From Paenibacillus sp. JJ-223 (GTDB lineage: Bacteria; Bacillota; Bacilli; Paenibacillales; Paenibacillaceae): a DNA stretch of 64,000 nucleotides. Location of the stretch: contig NZ_CAKMMP010000008.1 of assembly GCF_927798175.1 (NCBI RefSeq), positions 186,001 to 250,000 on the forward strand, in the 5' to 3' direction. The position numbers were made by a program, and so were the translations under genes. This document shows, piece after piece, positions 45,734-55,608 of this stretch. How positions within the stretch are numbered: position 1 is the stretch's first letter; every line of letters starts with the position of its first letter. The notes beneath the pieces were generated by a model. The model was not told where the DNA came from and ran no database searches. It was given only the letters and a program-made list of their open reading frames with translations.

Positions 45734-47809
45734 TTACCATACCAGCTTGGAGAAATCGGCAAATCCTTTCAGGTCGCGATCAATGGCCGCGAGCAGCGCA
45801 AGACGATTCGCCCGAACCGCTTCGTCTTCCGCCATAACCATGACGGAATCGAAAAATGCCGTAATGGCTTCTTTCCAGCCCGACGCAATGGCCAGCGCTT
45901 CGGCAGCTTCATGACGGGACAGAACTTGACGGTACTCGTCGGCGGTTCTGTTCCAGACCTCGTGCAGCTGACGCTCCCCGTCTTCCGTAAACAGTTCGGG
46001 ATGAACGGCAACGGCAGAAGCTTTCGCAGCCAGATTGCCTACGCGGTTAAAGGATTCCACCGTCGTTTTGAAAGCATCCCCGGTTTGAACCGCAGCCATC
46101 AATGCTTCACCTTTCGGAACGATGGCGCCGATATCGTCAAAACCGGCGGCAATGACCGCATCGACGACGTCATAACGCACGGTGTCGGACAGAAGCTTTT
46201 TCACGCGCAAGCTGAAAAAGTCTTGTAAATCCTTACGAACTTCGTCCTCGGTGCGTTTCAAAAGATTCATCTGTGCATGAACGTCCAGCGCAATGCCGAA
46301 AACTTCGGAGAGCGTCAAAGGCAGATTGTGATCGAGCAGGATTTGCACGATGCCGGCTGCTTGACGACGCAGTGCATAAGGGTCCTGCGAACCTGTTGGA
46401 ATGATGTTGATCGAGAAACATCCCACGATGGTATCGATTTTGTCTGCAATGCTCACGATTGCACCGACAAGAGAGGCAGGAGATTGATCTCCCGCAAAGC
46501 GCGGCTGGTAATGTTCGAATACCGCTTTGGCAGCTGCTTCTTTTTCTCCAGCCTTGCGGGCATAATCCTCACCCATCACGCCTTGCAATTCAGGGAATTC
46601 ACCAACCATGAGCGTGACCAGGTCGAATTTGCAAATGTCGGCTGCGCGGCTTACGGACTCGGCATCGTCTGCAGGCACGTCCAGTTTCGACGCCAGGCTG
46701 TCGGCAATTTTACGAATGCGGCGTACCTTGTCTCCAACCGTTCCAAGCTCTTCTTGGAAGACGATGCTCTCAAGTTTGGACAATGCATCCTTGATCTGCA
46801 ATTTCTGATCTTCCTCATAGAAGAATTTTGCGTCGGACAGGCGTGCGCGCAATACTTTCTCGTTCCCCTTTGCGATGACGTCTAGCGAATCGCTTCCTCC
46901 GTTGCGCACCGTCACGAAGTAAGGCAGCAGCTGCCCGTTCTCGTCCAGTACAGGGAAATAACGCTGATGTTCGCGCATCGACGTAATCAGCACGTCCTGC
47001 GGGATGTTCAAGAACGATTCGTCGAACGTACCGAACAGCACGGTCGGCGTCTCCACCAGGAACAATACTTCTTCAAGCAAATCCTCTTTGATCGGCACGT
47101 TCCAGCCTTTTTCGGCGGCAAGCGCCTGAATCTGGGAAACGATCATTTGCTCGCGTTCCTTAATATCCGCAACTACATGTTCGGAACGAAGAAGTTCCAC
47201 GTAAGAGCCCGGATCGGTGACAACCGCTTCCTGCCCCAGAAAACGATGTCCGCGGGTAACATTGCCGGACTTGACGCCAGCAACTTCCAATTCGATAATC
47301 TCGTTGCCCAGCAAAGCAACAATCCAGCGGATCGGGCGAACGAATTTGAAATCGTACGAAGCCCAACGCATGAATTTCGGGAAAGTCATCGCATGCAGCA
47401 CGGACAGCAGACCTTCGCCGATGACCGAGGCGGTTTCAACCCCTTTGCTGCTTTTCGTTGCGTAGATGTATTCCACGCCCGCAAGCTCTTTGAACGTAAA
47501 CTGTTCAGGATCGACGCCTTGACTGCGTGCAAACCCGAGCGCGGCCTTGCTCCAGTTTCCGTTTTCGTCCAGCGCAATTTTGCGGGAAGGCCCCTTTACT
47601 TCTTCCTCGACGTCCTCTTGTTTTTCGGCAACGTCACGAATAAGCACGGCAAGTCTGCGCGGAGTCGCATAAGCCTCTACTTGGCCAAACGCAATGCGGG
47701 ATGCATCCAAAAACTTGACAACCCGTTCCTGAAGCTGTTCAATGGCTCCGCGCAAAAAACGCGCAGGTACCTCTTCCAACCCGATTTCGAACAGTAAATC
47801 CTTAGACAT
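45734..47809 (-). CDS. glyS: Glycine-tRNA ligase beta subunit
   Basis: 691 residues. Tetrameric (alpha2-beta2) glycyl-tRNA synthetase subunit that binds tRNA. It begins [14 protein letters not shown], has P-K-S/T-M-R-W and an HD-like segment, and ends with a DALR anticodon-binding domain. Its start overlaps glyQ by 8 bases. T-box-controlled through glyQ. Confidence 0.97.
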   Translation of the reverse strand: MSKDLLFEIGLEEVPARFLRGAIEQLQERVVKFLDASRIAFGQVEAYATPRRLAVLIRDVAEKQEDVEEEVKGPSRKIALDENGNWSKAALGFARSQGVDPEQFTFKELAGVEYIYATKSSKGVETASVIGEGLLSVLHAMTFPKFMRWASYDFKFVRPIRWIVALLGNEIIELEVAGVKSGNVTRGHRFLGQEAVVTDPGSYVELLRSEHVVADIKEREQMIVSQIQALAAEKGWNVPIKEDLLEEVLFLVETPTVLFGTFDESFLNIPQDVLITSMREHQRYFPVLDENGQLLPYFVTVRNGGSDSLDVIAKGNEKVLRARLSDAKFFYEEDQKLQIKDALSKLESIVFQEELGTVGDKVRRIRKIADSLASKLDVPADDAESVSRAADICKFDLVTLMVGEFPELQGVMGEDYARKAGEKEAAAKAVFEHYQPRFAGDQSPASLVGAIVSIADKIDTIVGCFSINIIPTGSQDPYALRRQAAGIVQILLDHNLPLTLSEVFGIALDVHAQMNLLKRTEDEVRKDLQDFFSLRVKKLLSDTVRYDVVDAVIAAGFDDIGAIVPKGEALMAAVQTGDAFKTTVESFNRVGNLAAKASAVAVHPELFTEDGERQLHEVWNRTADEYRQVLSRHEAAEALAIASGWKEAITAFFDSVMVMAEDEAVRANRLALLAAIDRDLKGFADFSKLVW

Positions 47810-48689
47810 GCTCGGCTCCCCCTTTCTTGATCAGCGGGAAGCCCAGCTTCTCGCGCTCTTCCACGTATGTTGCGGCTACTTGGCGAGCCAGATTCCGAAC
47901 GCGGGTAATGTATCCGGTACGCTCGGTTACGCTGATTGCGCCGCGTGCATCCAGCAGGTTAAAGGTGTGCGAACATTTCAGCACGTAATCGTATGCAGGG
48001 AATACCAAATGTTGAGCCATTGCCTTGTTTGCCTCTTCCTCGTACATGTTGAAAAGGGTGAACAGCATCTTGACGTCAGATACCTCAAACGTATATTTGG
48101 AATGCTCGAACTCGGGTTGCTTGAAAACATCGCCATACGAAATGCCTTCGACCCATTCCAGTTCAAATACATTTTCTTTTTCCTGAATATAGGAAGCCAG
48201 ACGTTCCATGCCGTACGTAATTTCTACCGCGACCGGATTGGTCTCGATGCCGCCGACTTGCTGGAAGTAGGTGAACTGGGTAATTTCCATGCCGTCCAGC
48301 CATACTTCCCATCCCAAACCCGCACAACCAAGAGACGGGTTCTCCCAGTTGTCTTCCACAAAACGAATGTCATGCTTCAGCGGATCGATGCCCAAACGCG
48401 CCAGGCTTTCGAGGTAAATTTCCTGTATATTATCCGGCGAAGGCTTGATAATGACCTGGAACTGATGATGCTGATACAAGCGGTTGGGATTATCGCCGTA
48501 ACGACCGTCCGAAGGCCGGCGGGAGGGCTCCACATAGGCTACTTTCCACGGCTCAGGCCCAAGAGAACGCAAAAAGGTCATCGGGTTCATCGTACCTGCG
48601 CCTTTTTCCGTGTCGTATGGCTGCACAATAATGCAGTTGTGCTCGGCCCAGAATTGTTGCAGCGTTAGAATCATCTGCTGAAAATTCAT
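47802..48689 (-). CDS. glyQ: Glycine-tRNA ligase alpha subunit
   Basis: 295 residues. Catalytic subunit of bacterial-type glycyl-tRNA synthetase; class II motifs include [14 protein letters not shown] and R-R-P-x-D-G-R-Y-G. An ATG at 48695 is in frame, but the ATG at 48687-48689 has AAAAGGAG upstream and gives the canonical M-N-F-Q-Q-M start. A glycine T-box precedes it. Confidence 0.97.
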   Translation of the reverse strand: MNFQQMILTLQQFWAEHNCIIVQPYDTEKGAGTMNPMTFLRSLGPEPWKVAYVEPSRRPSDGRYGDNPNRLYQHHQFQVIIKPSPDNIQEIYLESLARLGIDPLKHDIRFVEDNWENPSLGCAGLGWEVWLDGMEITQFTYFQQVGGIETNPVAVEITYGMERLASYIQEKENVFELEWVEGISYGDVFKQPEFEHSKYTFEVSDVKMLFTLFNMYEEEANKAMAQHLVFPAYDYVLKCSHTFNLLDARGAISVTERTGYITRVRNLARQVAATYVEEREKLGFPLIKKGGAEHV

Positions 48690-48743
48690 GATCATGCTCC
48701 TTTTCGATGGTTTGATTACAAGCCCAGAACGGCAGCCAAAAAA

Positions 48744-48979
48744 ACTCCCGCCCTACGCCTGATGTACAGACGTAGGGACGAGAGTTATTCCCGCGGTTCC
48801 ACCCTACTTGGCCTGCGTAACGAAGGTTAAGCAAAGCCCACTTTTTCCGTGTCCATTCATGCTCCCGAGTGCCGTTTCGCAAACCGACTCAGCCAGGCTC
48901 TCACCATCCCCGGCTCGCTCAATGATTCGTCCTGAATGCTACTCTCTCGTTCAACGCATGACTCTAAAAAAGAGAAATT
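48744..48979 (-). promoter_or_regulatory. T-box riboswitch for glyQS (Gly, specifier GGC)
   Basis: The T-box sequence AGGGTGGAACCGCGGGA lies on the minus strand at about 48811-48795. The terminator arms are 48744-48757 (ACTCCCGCCCTACG) and 48772-48785; the alternative antiterminator uses the T-box. The likely specifier is GGC at 48873-48871, in the context GAAAC-GGC-ACTCGGGAGC, which matches the glyQS leader of B. subtilis. Uncharged tRNA-Gly should stabilise the antiterminator. The 5' boundary is estimated. Confidence 0.93.
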
Positions 48980-48985
48980 ACATTG

Positions 48986-49014
48986 ATAATATATAATTCC
49001 TATTAAAAAGTCAA
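48986..49014 (-). promoter_or_regulatory. Promoter of the glyQS T-box leader
   Basis: Minus strand TTGACT (49014-49009), 17-base spacer and TATTAT (48991-48986). Confidence 0.8.
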
Positions 49015-49043
49015 GAACATATTTTTTTTCAAAAACGAGCAGT

Positions 49044-49796
49044 TCAAATCCCGTACTTTTCCATCTGGTCCAGGAAAGAACGGGATTTTAAATGAAGCCC
49101 TAACTGGTGATCCATGAAGGCTCGCATGATTCGTTTAAGTTCGGCCCGGGTGTCTTCGCTGACCGATATGCTGCCCAATCGTTGCAGATCCAGCTGAGCA
49201 AACAAACGAAGCAGCTTAAGCGCCCTCGGCCCCACACTCATCGCCGGCGGATCAAAATGCTTGCAGGCCCTGCAAAGCACTCCGCCCAGTCTTGGACTGA
49301 CGAACAGCTGCTCCTCCGGACGCTCGCGTCCGCAGGAAATGCATTCGTCCAGAGCCGGGCCGTATCCTGCGGCCTGCAATATTTTCATCTCATACAGACC
49401 GGTGATGACCACCGGGTCTTTGTCTTCCTTCAATGCCTGAAGGCACGCCTTTAGTTGTTTGAACCAAAATGCACCTGTTTCCTCTTCCTGCAGCACCCGG
49501 TCCAAAAGCTCGCAAGCATAGGCAGCATAAGCAGCCTTGACCAGGTCTTCCCTCAGCTCATGGTTGCTTTCAATGATCTCGCCTGCGTTCAGCGTTCCCA
49601 GACCTTTGTTGCGGAAGTATACATATTGTCCGTACGTAAAAGGCTGTACCAGCGCAGCATGTCTACTCTTGGGCTTTTTGGCGCCCTTGACAAGCACCCC
49701 TACTTTTGTTCCGCTTTCGGTGCAAAGCGTAACAATTTTATTTCCCTCGCCGTAATCCATGCTGCGGATGACAATCCCTTCCACCCTGTATAGCAT
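49044..49796 (-). CDS. recO: DNA repair protein RecO
   Basis: 250 residues. Mediates RecA loading with RecF and RecR. N-terminal OB fold (Y-R-V-E-G-I-V-I-R-S-M-D-Y-G-E) followed by a helical domain and a zinc ribbon, C-I-S-C-G and C-R-A-C. A GGTGA-type site precedes the ATG. Downstream of yqzL and era, as in B. subtilis. Confidence 0.95.
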   Translation of the reverse strand: MLYRVEGIVIRSMDYGEGNKIVTLCTESGTKVGVLVKGAKKPKSRHAALVQPFTYGQYVYFRNKGLGTLNAGEIIESNHELREDLVKAAYAAYACELLDRVLQEEETGAFWFKQLKACLQALKEDKDPVVITGLYEMKILQAAGYGPALDECISCGRERPEEQLFVSPRLGGVLCRACKHFDPPAMSVGPRALKLLRLFAQLDLQRLGSISVSEDTRAELKRIMRAFMDHQLGLHLKSRSFLDQMEKYGI

Positions 49797-49829
49797 GCCT
49801 CGTCACCTAACCATTCCCGAAGATGCCAA

Positions 49830-49970
49830 TCAACTCTCGGCTTCTTCATCTTCGATTCCTTCCCCTGAAGCTTCCGACTCCGGTTCCAATGCATTACACG
49901 CCTCGGTATATAGCAAATAAGATTCTACATCCCCCGTCATCGTAAACACCTTCCACGAAAAATCTCGCAC
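49830..49970 (-). CDS. YqzL-like small protein
   Basis: 46 residues: a conserved start (M-R-D-F-S-W-K-V-F-T-x-T-G-D-V) and an acidic tail. Matches the YqzL type found between recO and era in Bacillus. The frame opens at 50033, but the GTG at 49968-49970 has AGAGGA 10 bases upstream and gives the conserved start. Function unknown. Confidence 0.75.
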   Translation of the reverse strand: MRDFSWKVFTMTGDVESYLLYTEACNALEPESEASGEGIEDEEAES

Positions 49971-50071
49971 TCGGAATTCATCCTCTCTTCGGAAATGACG
50001 TCTGCTTCTACCCGATAGGATGGAGTTTTCCAAGGGAAACTATGTGTTGCAATTAATGGATACTCGCCGGG

Positions 50072-50974
50072 TCAGGCATCACGATGGAAGCCCAGGTCGC
50101 GCAACACACGTTCCTGATTTCTCCAGTCTTTCTTGACTTTAACCCACAGATCCATATAAATTCTTGAGCCAAGCAAATTCTGTATATCCGTTCGGGCGCG
50201 CTTGCCTACTTCTTTAAGCATGGCACCCTGTTTGCCGATGATGATGCCCTTCTGGGAATCCCGCTCCACAAAAATAACCGCCGAAATATACACCACGCCG
50301 TTATCCTGAACCTTCATATCCTCGATGGTTACGGCGATGGAATGCGGTACCTCTTCACGCGTCATTTGCAAAATTTTCTCCCGGATCAGCTCAGCGCACA
50401 CAAATTGCTCGGGGTGGTCCGTGACCTGGTCTTCGGGATAATACTGCGGGCCTTCCGGCAGGTATTTGCCGATCTGCTCGAGCAAAGTCGAAACATTGTT
50501 GCCATGCATCGCCGATACGGGAACGATCTCCGCAAAATCATGCAGTTTGCGATATTCCTCAATCAGCGGAAGCAAGGCTTCCGGCTCTACTTTGTCGATT
50601 TTGTTCATGACCAAAATCACCGGAGTCCGCACGTTTTTGAGCTGCTCGGCAATGTAACGGTCTCCGCCGCCCATACCTTCCGAAGCATCGATCAGGAACA
50701 GCGCCGCCTCGACTTCGCCAAGCGTGTTCAAGGCCGTTTGGTTCATGAAATCGCCCAACTTGGATTGGCGTTTATGGATTCCCGGGGTATCCAAAAAAAC
50801 GATTTGCTGTTCGGCAGAGGTGTATACGCCATGAATCTTGTTGCGCGTCGTCTGCGGCTTATCCGACATAATCGCGATTTTTTGCCCGATAATTTTGTTC
50901 ATCAGCGTGGATTTGCCCACATTCGGACGGCCGACGATGGCAACAAAACCCGATTTGAATGCTTGTTTTTTCAT
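50072..50974 (-). CDS. era: GTPase Era
   Basis: 300 residues. Ribosome assembly GTPase that binds 16S rRNA. G1 G-R-P-N-V-G-K-S, G2 with T-T-R, G3 D-T-P-G, G4 N-K-I-D, and a C-terminal KH domain with [18 protein letters not shown] precedes the ATG. It follows cdd, the order known from Bacillus. Confidence 0.97.
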   Translation of the reverse strand: MKKQAFKSGFVAIVGRPNVGKSTLMNKIIGQKIAIMSDKPQTTRNKIHGVYTSAEQQIVFLDTPGIHKRQSKLGDFMNQTALNTLGEVEAALFLIDASEGMGGGDRYIAEQLKNVRTPVILVMNKIDKVEPEALLPLIEEYRKLHDFAEIVPVSAMHGNNVSTLLEQIGKYLPEGPQYYPEDQVTDHPEQFVCAELIREKILQMTREEVPHSIAVTIEDMKVQDNGVVYISAVIFVERDSQKGIIIGKQGAMLKEVGKRARTDIQNLLGSRIYMDLWVKVKKDWRNQERVLRDLGFHRDA

Positions 50975-51017
50975 ATGTTCCTCCTCAGGCGCCTAGGCCT
51001 GGAATGTGTATTTTTGC

Positions 51018-51434
51018 TTACTGTTTGGTCGATTTTTCGAGATCAGCCGGTCCAAACGCCCATGGCAGCAATTCGGCCACGGTTGTTTCCTGAAGATCTC
51101 CTTTCAGATTGCCCAAAAAAACGGGCATGTCCGGCTCGCAAAGCTCGAACAATACCTGACGGCATACCCCGCAAGGCGCGATGGGACCTTCGGTATCGCC
51201 CACAACCGCAATCGCTTTGAAGCTGCGCGGTTTCTGCCCGCCCGCAATGGCGCTGAACAACGCGGTACGTTCAGCGCAGTTGCTCGGCGTATAAGCCGCA
51301 TTCTCGATATTGCACCCATGATGAACGTTGCCCTCATGGTCCAACAATGCCGCACCAACCCCGAAATGGGAATAAGGAGTGTACGCTTTCGTACGTGCTT
51401 TGATCGCTTCCTGCATCAATCCCTGTTTATCCAT
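51018..51434 (-). CDS. cdd: Cytidine deaminase
   Basis: 138 residues. Zinc enzyme that converts cytidine to uridine in pyrimidine salvage. Zinc ligands Cys53, Cys88 and Cys91 and the catalytic Glu55 lie in N-C-A-E-R and P-C-G-V-C. Between dgkA and era. Confidence 0.95.
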   Translation of the reverse strand: MDKQGLMQEAIKARTKAYTPYSHFGVGAALLDHEGNVHHGCNIENAAYTPSNCAERTALFSAIAGGQKPRSFKAIAVVGDTEGPIAPCGVCRQVLFELCEPDMPVFLGNLKGDLQETTVAELLPWAFGPADLEKSTKQ

Positions 51435-51456
51435 CTCTAATCACTCCTTTTATTCC

Positions 51457-51828
51457 TCATGACAACCCCAGCCATCGCAGGACCGGATTAGCAAAAACGA
51501 TGCATCCCACGATGACGGCGAACACCGCAGCCAGCAAAACCGCACCGGCCGCGGTGTCTTTTGCCGCTTTGGCCAGCGGATGAATGTCAGGCTCAGCCAG
51601 ATCCACCGCAGCCTCCACGGCCGTGTTCATCAACTCGGTGACCAGCACCAGAAAAATGGCGGTAAGCACAAACAGCCATTCCATTTTGGAAATGCCGAAA
51701 AAAACTCCGGCTGCACACATAAGGAAGGCTGCTCCTGTATGTACCCGAACATTGCGTTGGGTCCGCAGCCCGTATACGATTCCCTCCGCCGCATTGCGGA
51801 ACACCAACCCCCAGGAGCGCCTTTTCAT
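51457..51828 (-). CDS. dgkA: Undecaprenol/diacylglycerol kinase
   Basis: 123 residues with three membrane helices. The conserved segment E-L-M-N-T-A-V-E-A-A-V-D and K-D-T-A-A-G-A-V mark the DgkA family; Bacillota members phosphorylate undecaprenol for wall synthesis. Its ATG overlaps the ybeY stop (TAATG), so they are coupled. Confidence 0.93.
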   Translation of the reverse strand: MKRRSWGLVFRNAAEGIVYGLRTQRNVRVHTGAAFLMCAAGVFFGISKMEWLFVLTAIFLVLVTELMNTAVEAAVDLAEPDIHPLAKAAKDTAAGAVLLAAVFAVIVGCIVFANPVLRWLGLS

Positions 51829-52325
51829 TATCGTGTCAGCCCGGCACGTGCCAGAACCGCTTCCTGTTTGCCCATCATTTCGGCTTCGCTTGCTTCATCC
51901 TGATGGTCATACCCCAGAAGATGCAGGAAACCGTGCACAAACAAAAAGCCCAGCTCACGCTCAAACGAGTGTCCATATTCTTCGCTTTGCGCAATCGTGC
52001 GCGGAACGGAAATAATGATATCGCCGAGCACCTCGGGCATTTCCTCCAGCTCTTCATCCTCATCCAGCTCATAGATGATATCGAGCTCTTCGTCAACGGA
52101 TTCATTCATCGCAAAGGACAATACGTCCGTCGGACGGTCAATGCCGCGATAGTCGCGATTCAATTCATGAATTTGCGCATCGTCAACAAAAGTCAGGGCG
52201 ACCTCGCCCTCCTCGATGCCTTCGGCTTCTCCGGCAAGCACGAGCAATCGCTCCAGCATTGCAATCATGGATTCCGAAATTTCTTTATCCTCTTGTTCAT
52301 TATTCCATGCCAGGTTAAGGCTCAT
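51828..52325 (-). CDS. ybeY: Endoribonuclease YbeY
   Basis: 165 residues. Zinc-dependent RNase for 16S rRNA 3' maturation and quality control. The signature H-G-F-L-H-L-L-G-Y-D-H has ligands His131, His135 and His141. An acidic insert (about 76-97, rich in D/E) is longer than in E. coli. A start at 52349 is possible; the ATG at 52325 has ACAGGAG upstream. Confidence 0.95.
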   Translation of the reverse strand: MSLNLAWNNEQEDKEISESMIAMLERLLVLAGEAEGIEEGEVALTFVDDAQIHELNRDYRGIDRPTDVLSFAMNESVDEELDIIYELDEDEELEEMPEVLGDIIISVPRTIAQSEEYGHSFERELGFLFVHGFLHLLGYDHQDEASEAEMMGKQEAVLARAGLTR

Positions 52326-52361
52326 TCTTTCTAGCTCCTGTCTGCTCATAATAAAATCGGT

Positions 52362-54614
52362 TCAACCTGCTTCCGGTGAAACCGGCTTCGATTTTTTGAT
52401 TTCCTCCGGATATTCGATCCGGGAATGGAAAATGCCCATCACCGTTTCCTGCAGCGTTTTGGCTATGATGTCCAGCTCGCGCATCGTCAAGTCGCATTCG
52501 TTGAACTGATGATCGTCAAGCCGTCCCTTGATGATTTTTCCGATCATGGACTCCACCTGTTCGACCGTCGGTTTACGCAGGGAGCGAACTGCGGCCTCCA
52601 CACTGTCGGCAATGCCGACAATCGCGGATTCCTTCGATTGCGCCTTCGGTCCCGGGTAACGGAAATCCTCCTCCGTAAAGTCCGGTTCCACGCCGGCTTC
52701 CTCTGCCTGGCGCAAGGCCTTGTGGTAGAAAAAGTGAAGGAATGTCGTCCCGTGATGCTGTTCCGCGATATCCCGGATCGGCTTCGGCAGCTTATAGTCC
52801 TTCTGCATCTCCACCCCATCCCTGGCATGTGCGACGATGATCGACTTGCTCAGCTTCGGATCGATGGAATCATGAGGGTTTTCCATATTGTTCTGGTTTT
52901 CGATAAAATAAATCGGACGCTTCGTTTTGCCTATGTCATGATAATACGAACCGACGCGACATAGCAATCCATTGGCGCCGATGGCTTCAGCCGCAGCCTC
53001 CGAAAGATTCCCGACCATGACGCTGTGATGGTATGTTCCGGGCGTTTCGGTCAGCAGCTTGCGCAGCAGCGGATGATTCGGATTGGACAGTTCCACCAGT
53101 TTCAGCGCGGACAAAATGCCAAAAGAGGTTTCGAAAAACGGCATTAGCCCCATGACGAGAATCGCAGTCAGCACACCGCCGGCAAACGCAAACCCGATGC
53201 CGTATAACGTTGTCGTCCGGCTCCATTCTCCCGAATCCATCAAAGCCACGGTAAAGACCGCAAGCGAACCGAACAGGCAGACCATGATCGCCCCTTTGAT
53301 GATCGTGGAGCGCTGGCTGGCGCGGTGCGTGGCAAAAATGGCCACAAAGGATACCAGTACGGCAAAAAATCCGAATTCGAAATCGAACAGCTGACCCTGA
53401 TGCGTATTCAGGATGATGCTGGACAAAATGCCGATAATGATCGAACAAACAAATGCAAGCGACGTATCCAGCAAAAGCGCAATCATCATCGCGCCGATCG
53501 CCACTGGTGCCAAATATCCGACGTAGGATTGCTCATTGGTCTGAATGATCGCCGTCACATGCATAACCACGATCGTAATAATGAATATTAAAACAAGCAT
53601 CAACAATTGGGCATTATTGTACTTGAAATGTGTTCCGCTGCACTGCTGAATGTACATCAGCACCGCTGCCGATAACAGGCAGGACAACATGAACAGCCCC
53701 AGCTGCGGCCAGTAGTTCACTTCGTTCTTCAACAGGTCGTTTTCGTCCAGCAGCGAGTACAGCTCCGGCGTAATCATCTCGCCTTTGGAAACAAGCGTTT
53801 CCCCTTGCTTGATGAACACCGTTGGCGTATTTTCCCGTGCCTGCACTTTGGCTTCCTTGGTTCCTTCCTCGTCATAGAAACGGTTGGCCGTTAATACAAG
53901 CCGGGCAAGCTCCTGAACCACTTCGCGTTGCGTGCGTTTGCCAAGCGAACTGACGCTGACCATTTCAGCCACCTTTGCACGAGCAATGGTCGCATCGCTG
54001 ATCTGGTCCGTCATCAGCCTGGAAACGATATCCCGGGCAACCGGCTTCATCTCCTGAATGTCATCCGAGGTCAGGCGGGAAATCTTGATGTAGGTTTCCT
54101 CCGGAATACGGTAACTTTGCTCCTGCACCACATTTCGCACTTCCTCAAGCAGTGTTTCCGAGTATGTACCCGCTTTTCGGTTGTTGTTGATGAAATTGGA
54201 AACAAAATCTTTTTGCCGCTGCGGAATTTCGTCCCGATAAATATCGATTTTGTCCTGGCTGGAAATCTGATCATCCTGGTTCAAACGGTCAATCCGGTCA
54301 AGCAGCGTTGTCATCAAATTTTCATTACGCATTTGCACAATCTGATATATCGGTTGAACCCGCTCAGCCGCTTCTTCCTGGGCTTTCAGCGTAGCCTTGT
54401 TATTCGGAATTTGCATCGGAGCAGCGATATTCACCTCGCTCCGCGTGCCCTCCTGAATATCGTAACGCTCGGGAAGCACCCGCGGCGCAAGACTGACATA
54501 AAAGACCAGCACCAGAAACAAAAACAGAAGATAGCGTGCCCACACGCTATACTTCCATCCTGTTGTTCTATTCTTTTGAAAAGATTTGCCTTTTGACGTT
54601 TCCTTCGAAGTCAC
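52362..54614 (-). CDS. pgpH: c-di-AMP phosphodiesterase PgpH-like (7TM-HD protein)
   Basis: About 750 residues. An N-terminal membrane helix precedes a 7TMR-HDED extracellular domain (about 60-290), seven membrane helices (about 300-500) and a cytoplasmic HD domain with H-S-V-M-V-G-N and Y-Y-H-D-I-G-K. Homologues hydrolyse c-di-AMP to pApA. The frame opens at 54713 but the GTG at 54614 has AAAGGGA 9 bases upstream and leaves a 16-base gap after phoH. Name taken from Listeria PgpH; B. subtilis yqfF. Confidence 0.92.
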   Translation of the reverse strand: MTSKETSKGKSFQKNRTTGWKYSVWARYLLFLFLVLVFYVSLAPRVLPERYDIQEGTRSEVNIAAPMQIPNNKATLKAQEEAAERVQPIYQIVQMRNENLMTTLLDRIDRLNQDDQISSQDKIDIYRDEIPQRQKDFVSNFINNNRKAGTYSETLLEEVRNVVQEQSYRIPEETYIKISRLTSDDIQEMKPVARDIVSRLMTDQISDATIARAKVAEMVSVSSLGKRTQREVVQELARLVLTANRFYDEEGTKEAKVQARENTPTVFIKQGETLVSKGEMITPELYSLLDENDLLKNEVNYWPQLGLFMLSCLLSAAVLMYIQQCSGTHFKYNNAQLLMLVLIFIITIVVMHVTAIIQTNEQSYVGYLAPVAIGAMMIALLLDTSLAFVCSIIIGILSSIILNTHQGQLFDFEFGFFAVLVSFVAIFATHRASQRSTIIKGAIMVCLFGSLAVFTVALMDSGEWSRTTTLYGIGFAFAGGVLTAILVMGLMPFFETSFGILSALKLVELSNPNHPLLRKLLTETPGTYHHSVMVGNLSEAAAEAIGANGLLCRVGSYYHDIGKTKRPIYFIENQNNMENPHDSIDPKLSKSIIVAHARDGVEMQKDYKLPKPIRDIAEQHHGTTFLHFFYHKALRQAEEAGVEPDFTEEDFRYPGPKAQSKESAIVGIADSVEAAVRSLRKPTVEQVESMIGKIIKGRLDDHQFNECDLTMRELDIIAKTLQETVMGIFHSRIEYPEEIKKSKPVSPEAG

Positions 54615-54630
54615 GATAGACAATCCCTTT

Positions 54631-55602
54631 CTACACTTGATTTTCCGCGGCTTCGTTGTATGCGACGATGATTTTCTGCACAAGGGAGTGACGTACGACA
54701 TCCTGTTCGGCAAAATAAACGAACCCGATCTCCTCTACATCGCCGAGGATCGTTTTGGCATCCACGAGCCCGGATTTTTTGCCCCGCGGCAGATCAATTT
54801 GCGTAACATCCCCGGTAATGACCATTTTTGAACCAAAACCGAGACGCGTCAAAAACATTTTCATCTGCTCGGGCGTGGTGTTCTGCGCTTCATCCAAAAT
54901 GATAAATGAATCGTCCAGCGTCCGGCCGCGCATGTAGGCGAGCGGGGCGATTTCGATCAGCCCGCGTTCCAGCGCTTTGGCAACCTGTTCCTGGCCCATC
55001 ACGTCATACAGCGCATCATAGAGAGGACGCAAGTACGGATCGACCTTTTCCTGAAGATCGCCTGGCAGGAAGCCGAGACTTTCGCCCGCTTCAACCGCAG
55101 GACGCGTAAGCACGATTCGTTTGACGCTGCCTTCCTTGAGAGCCGCAACCGCCAACACGACGGCCAAATACGTCTTGCCCGTTCCAGCAGGCCCGATGCC
55201 GAATACGACATCGCGTTTCTTGATTGTGGTTACATAGTGCTTTTGCCCGATGGTTTTGACTCGGATCGGCTTACCGCGGTATGTCGTTGTAATCTCGCCT
55301 TTAAACAGATCCAGAAGCTGGTCGGCGCGCAAATCTTTCGCCAGCTCGATGGCATACAGGACATCCCTTTCGGTCAACGCATATCCGTTGCGGACCAACT
55401 GCAACAGCACGTCAAATAATTGTTCTAGTGATTCCACGTTCCGGATACCGCCATGAATCACGATTTCCGCTTCGCGGGATGCAATCTGGGCCGGAATTTC
55501 ATTCTCAATCAGTTTCAGAAAAATATCCTGGGGGCCAAAAAGAGCCTGGCCCTCTCCCGCGCTCTGCAGGGAGATTCGTATGCTGCGTGTTTGCTCTGAC
55601 AA
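54631..55602 (-). CDS. phoH: PhoH family ATPase (PhoH-L type)
   Basis: 323 residues, single PhoH domain (about 110-315) with G-P-A-G-T-G-K-T Walker A, R-P-A-V-E-A-G-E-S-L-G-F-L-P-G and F-I-I-L-D-E-A-Q-N. An N-terminal KH-like region (about 20-85). Linked to RNA or ribosome metabolism by its position beside ybeY. The PIN-PhoH paralogue is at 19871-21205. Confidence 0.93.
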   Translation of the reverse strand: MSEQTRSIRISLQSAGEGQALFGPQDIFLKLIENEIPAQIASREAEIVIHGGIRNVESLEQLFDVLLQLVRNGYALTERDVLYAIELAKDLRADQLLDLFKGEITTTYRGKPIRVKTIGQKHYVTTIKKRDVVFGIGPAGTGKTYLAVVLAVAALKEGSVKRIVLTRPAVEAGESLGFLPGDLQEKVDPYLRPLYDALYDVMGQEQVAKALERGLIEIAPLAYMRGRTLDDSFIILDEAQNTTPEQMKMFLTRLGFGSKMVITGDVTQIDLPRGKKSGLVDAKTILGDVEEIGFVYFAEQDVVRHSLVQKIIVAYNEAAENQV

Positions 55603-55608
55603 ATAGCC

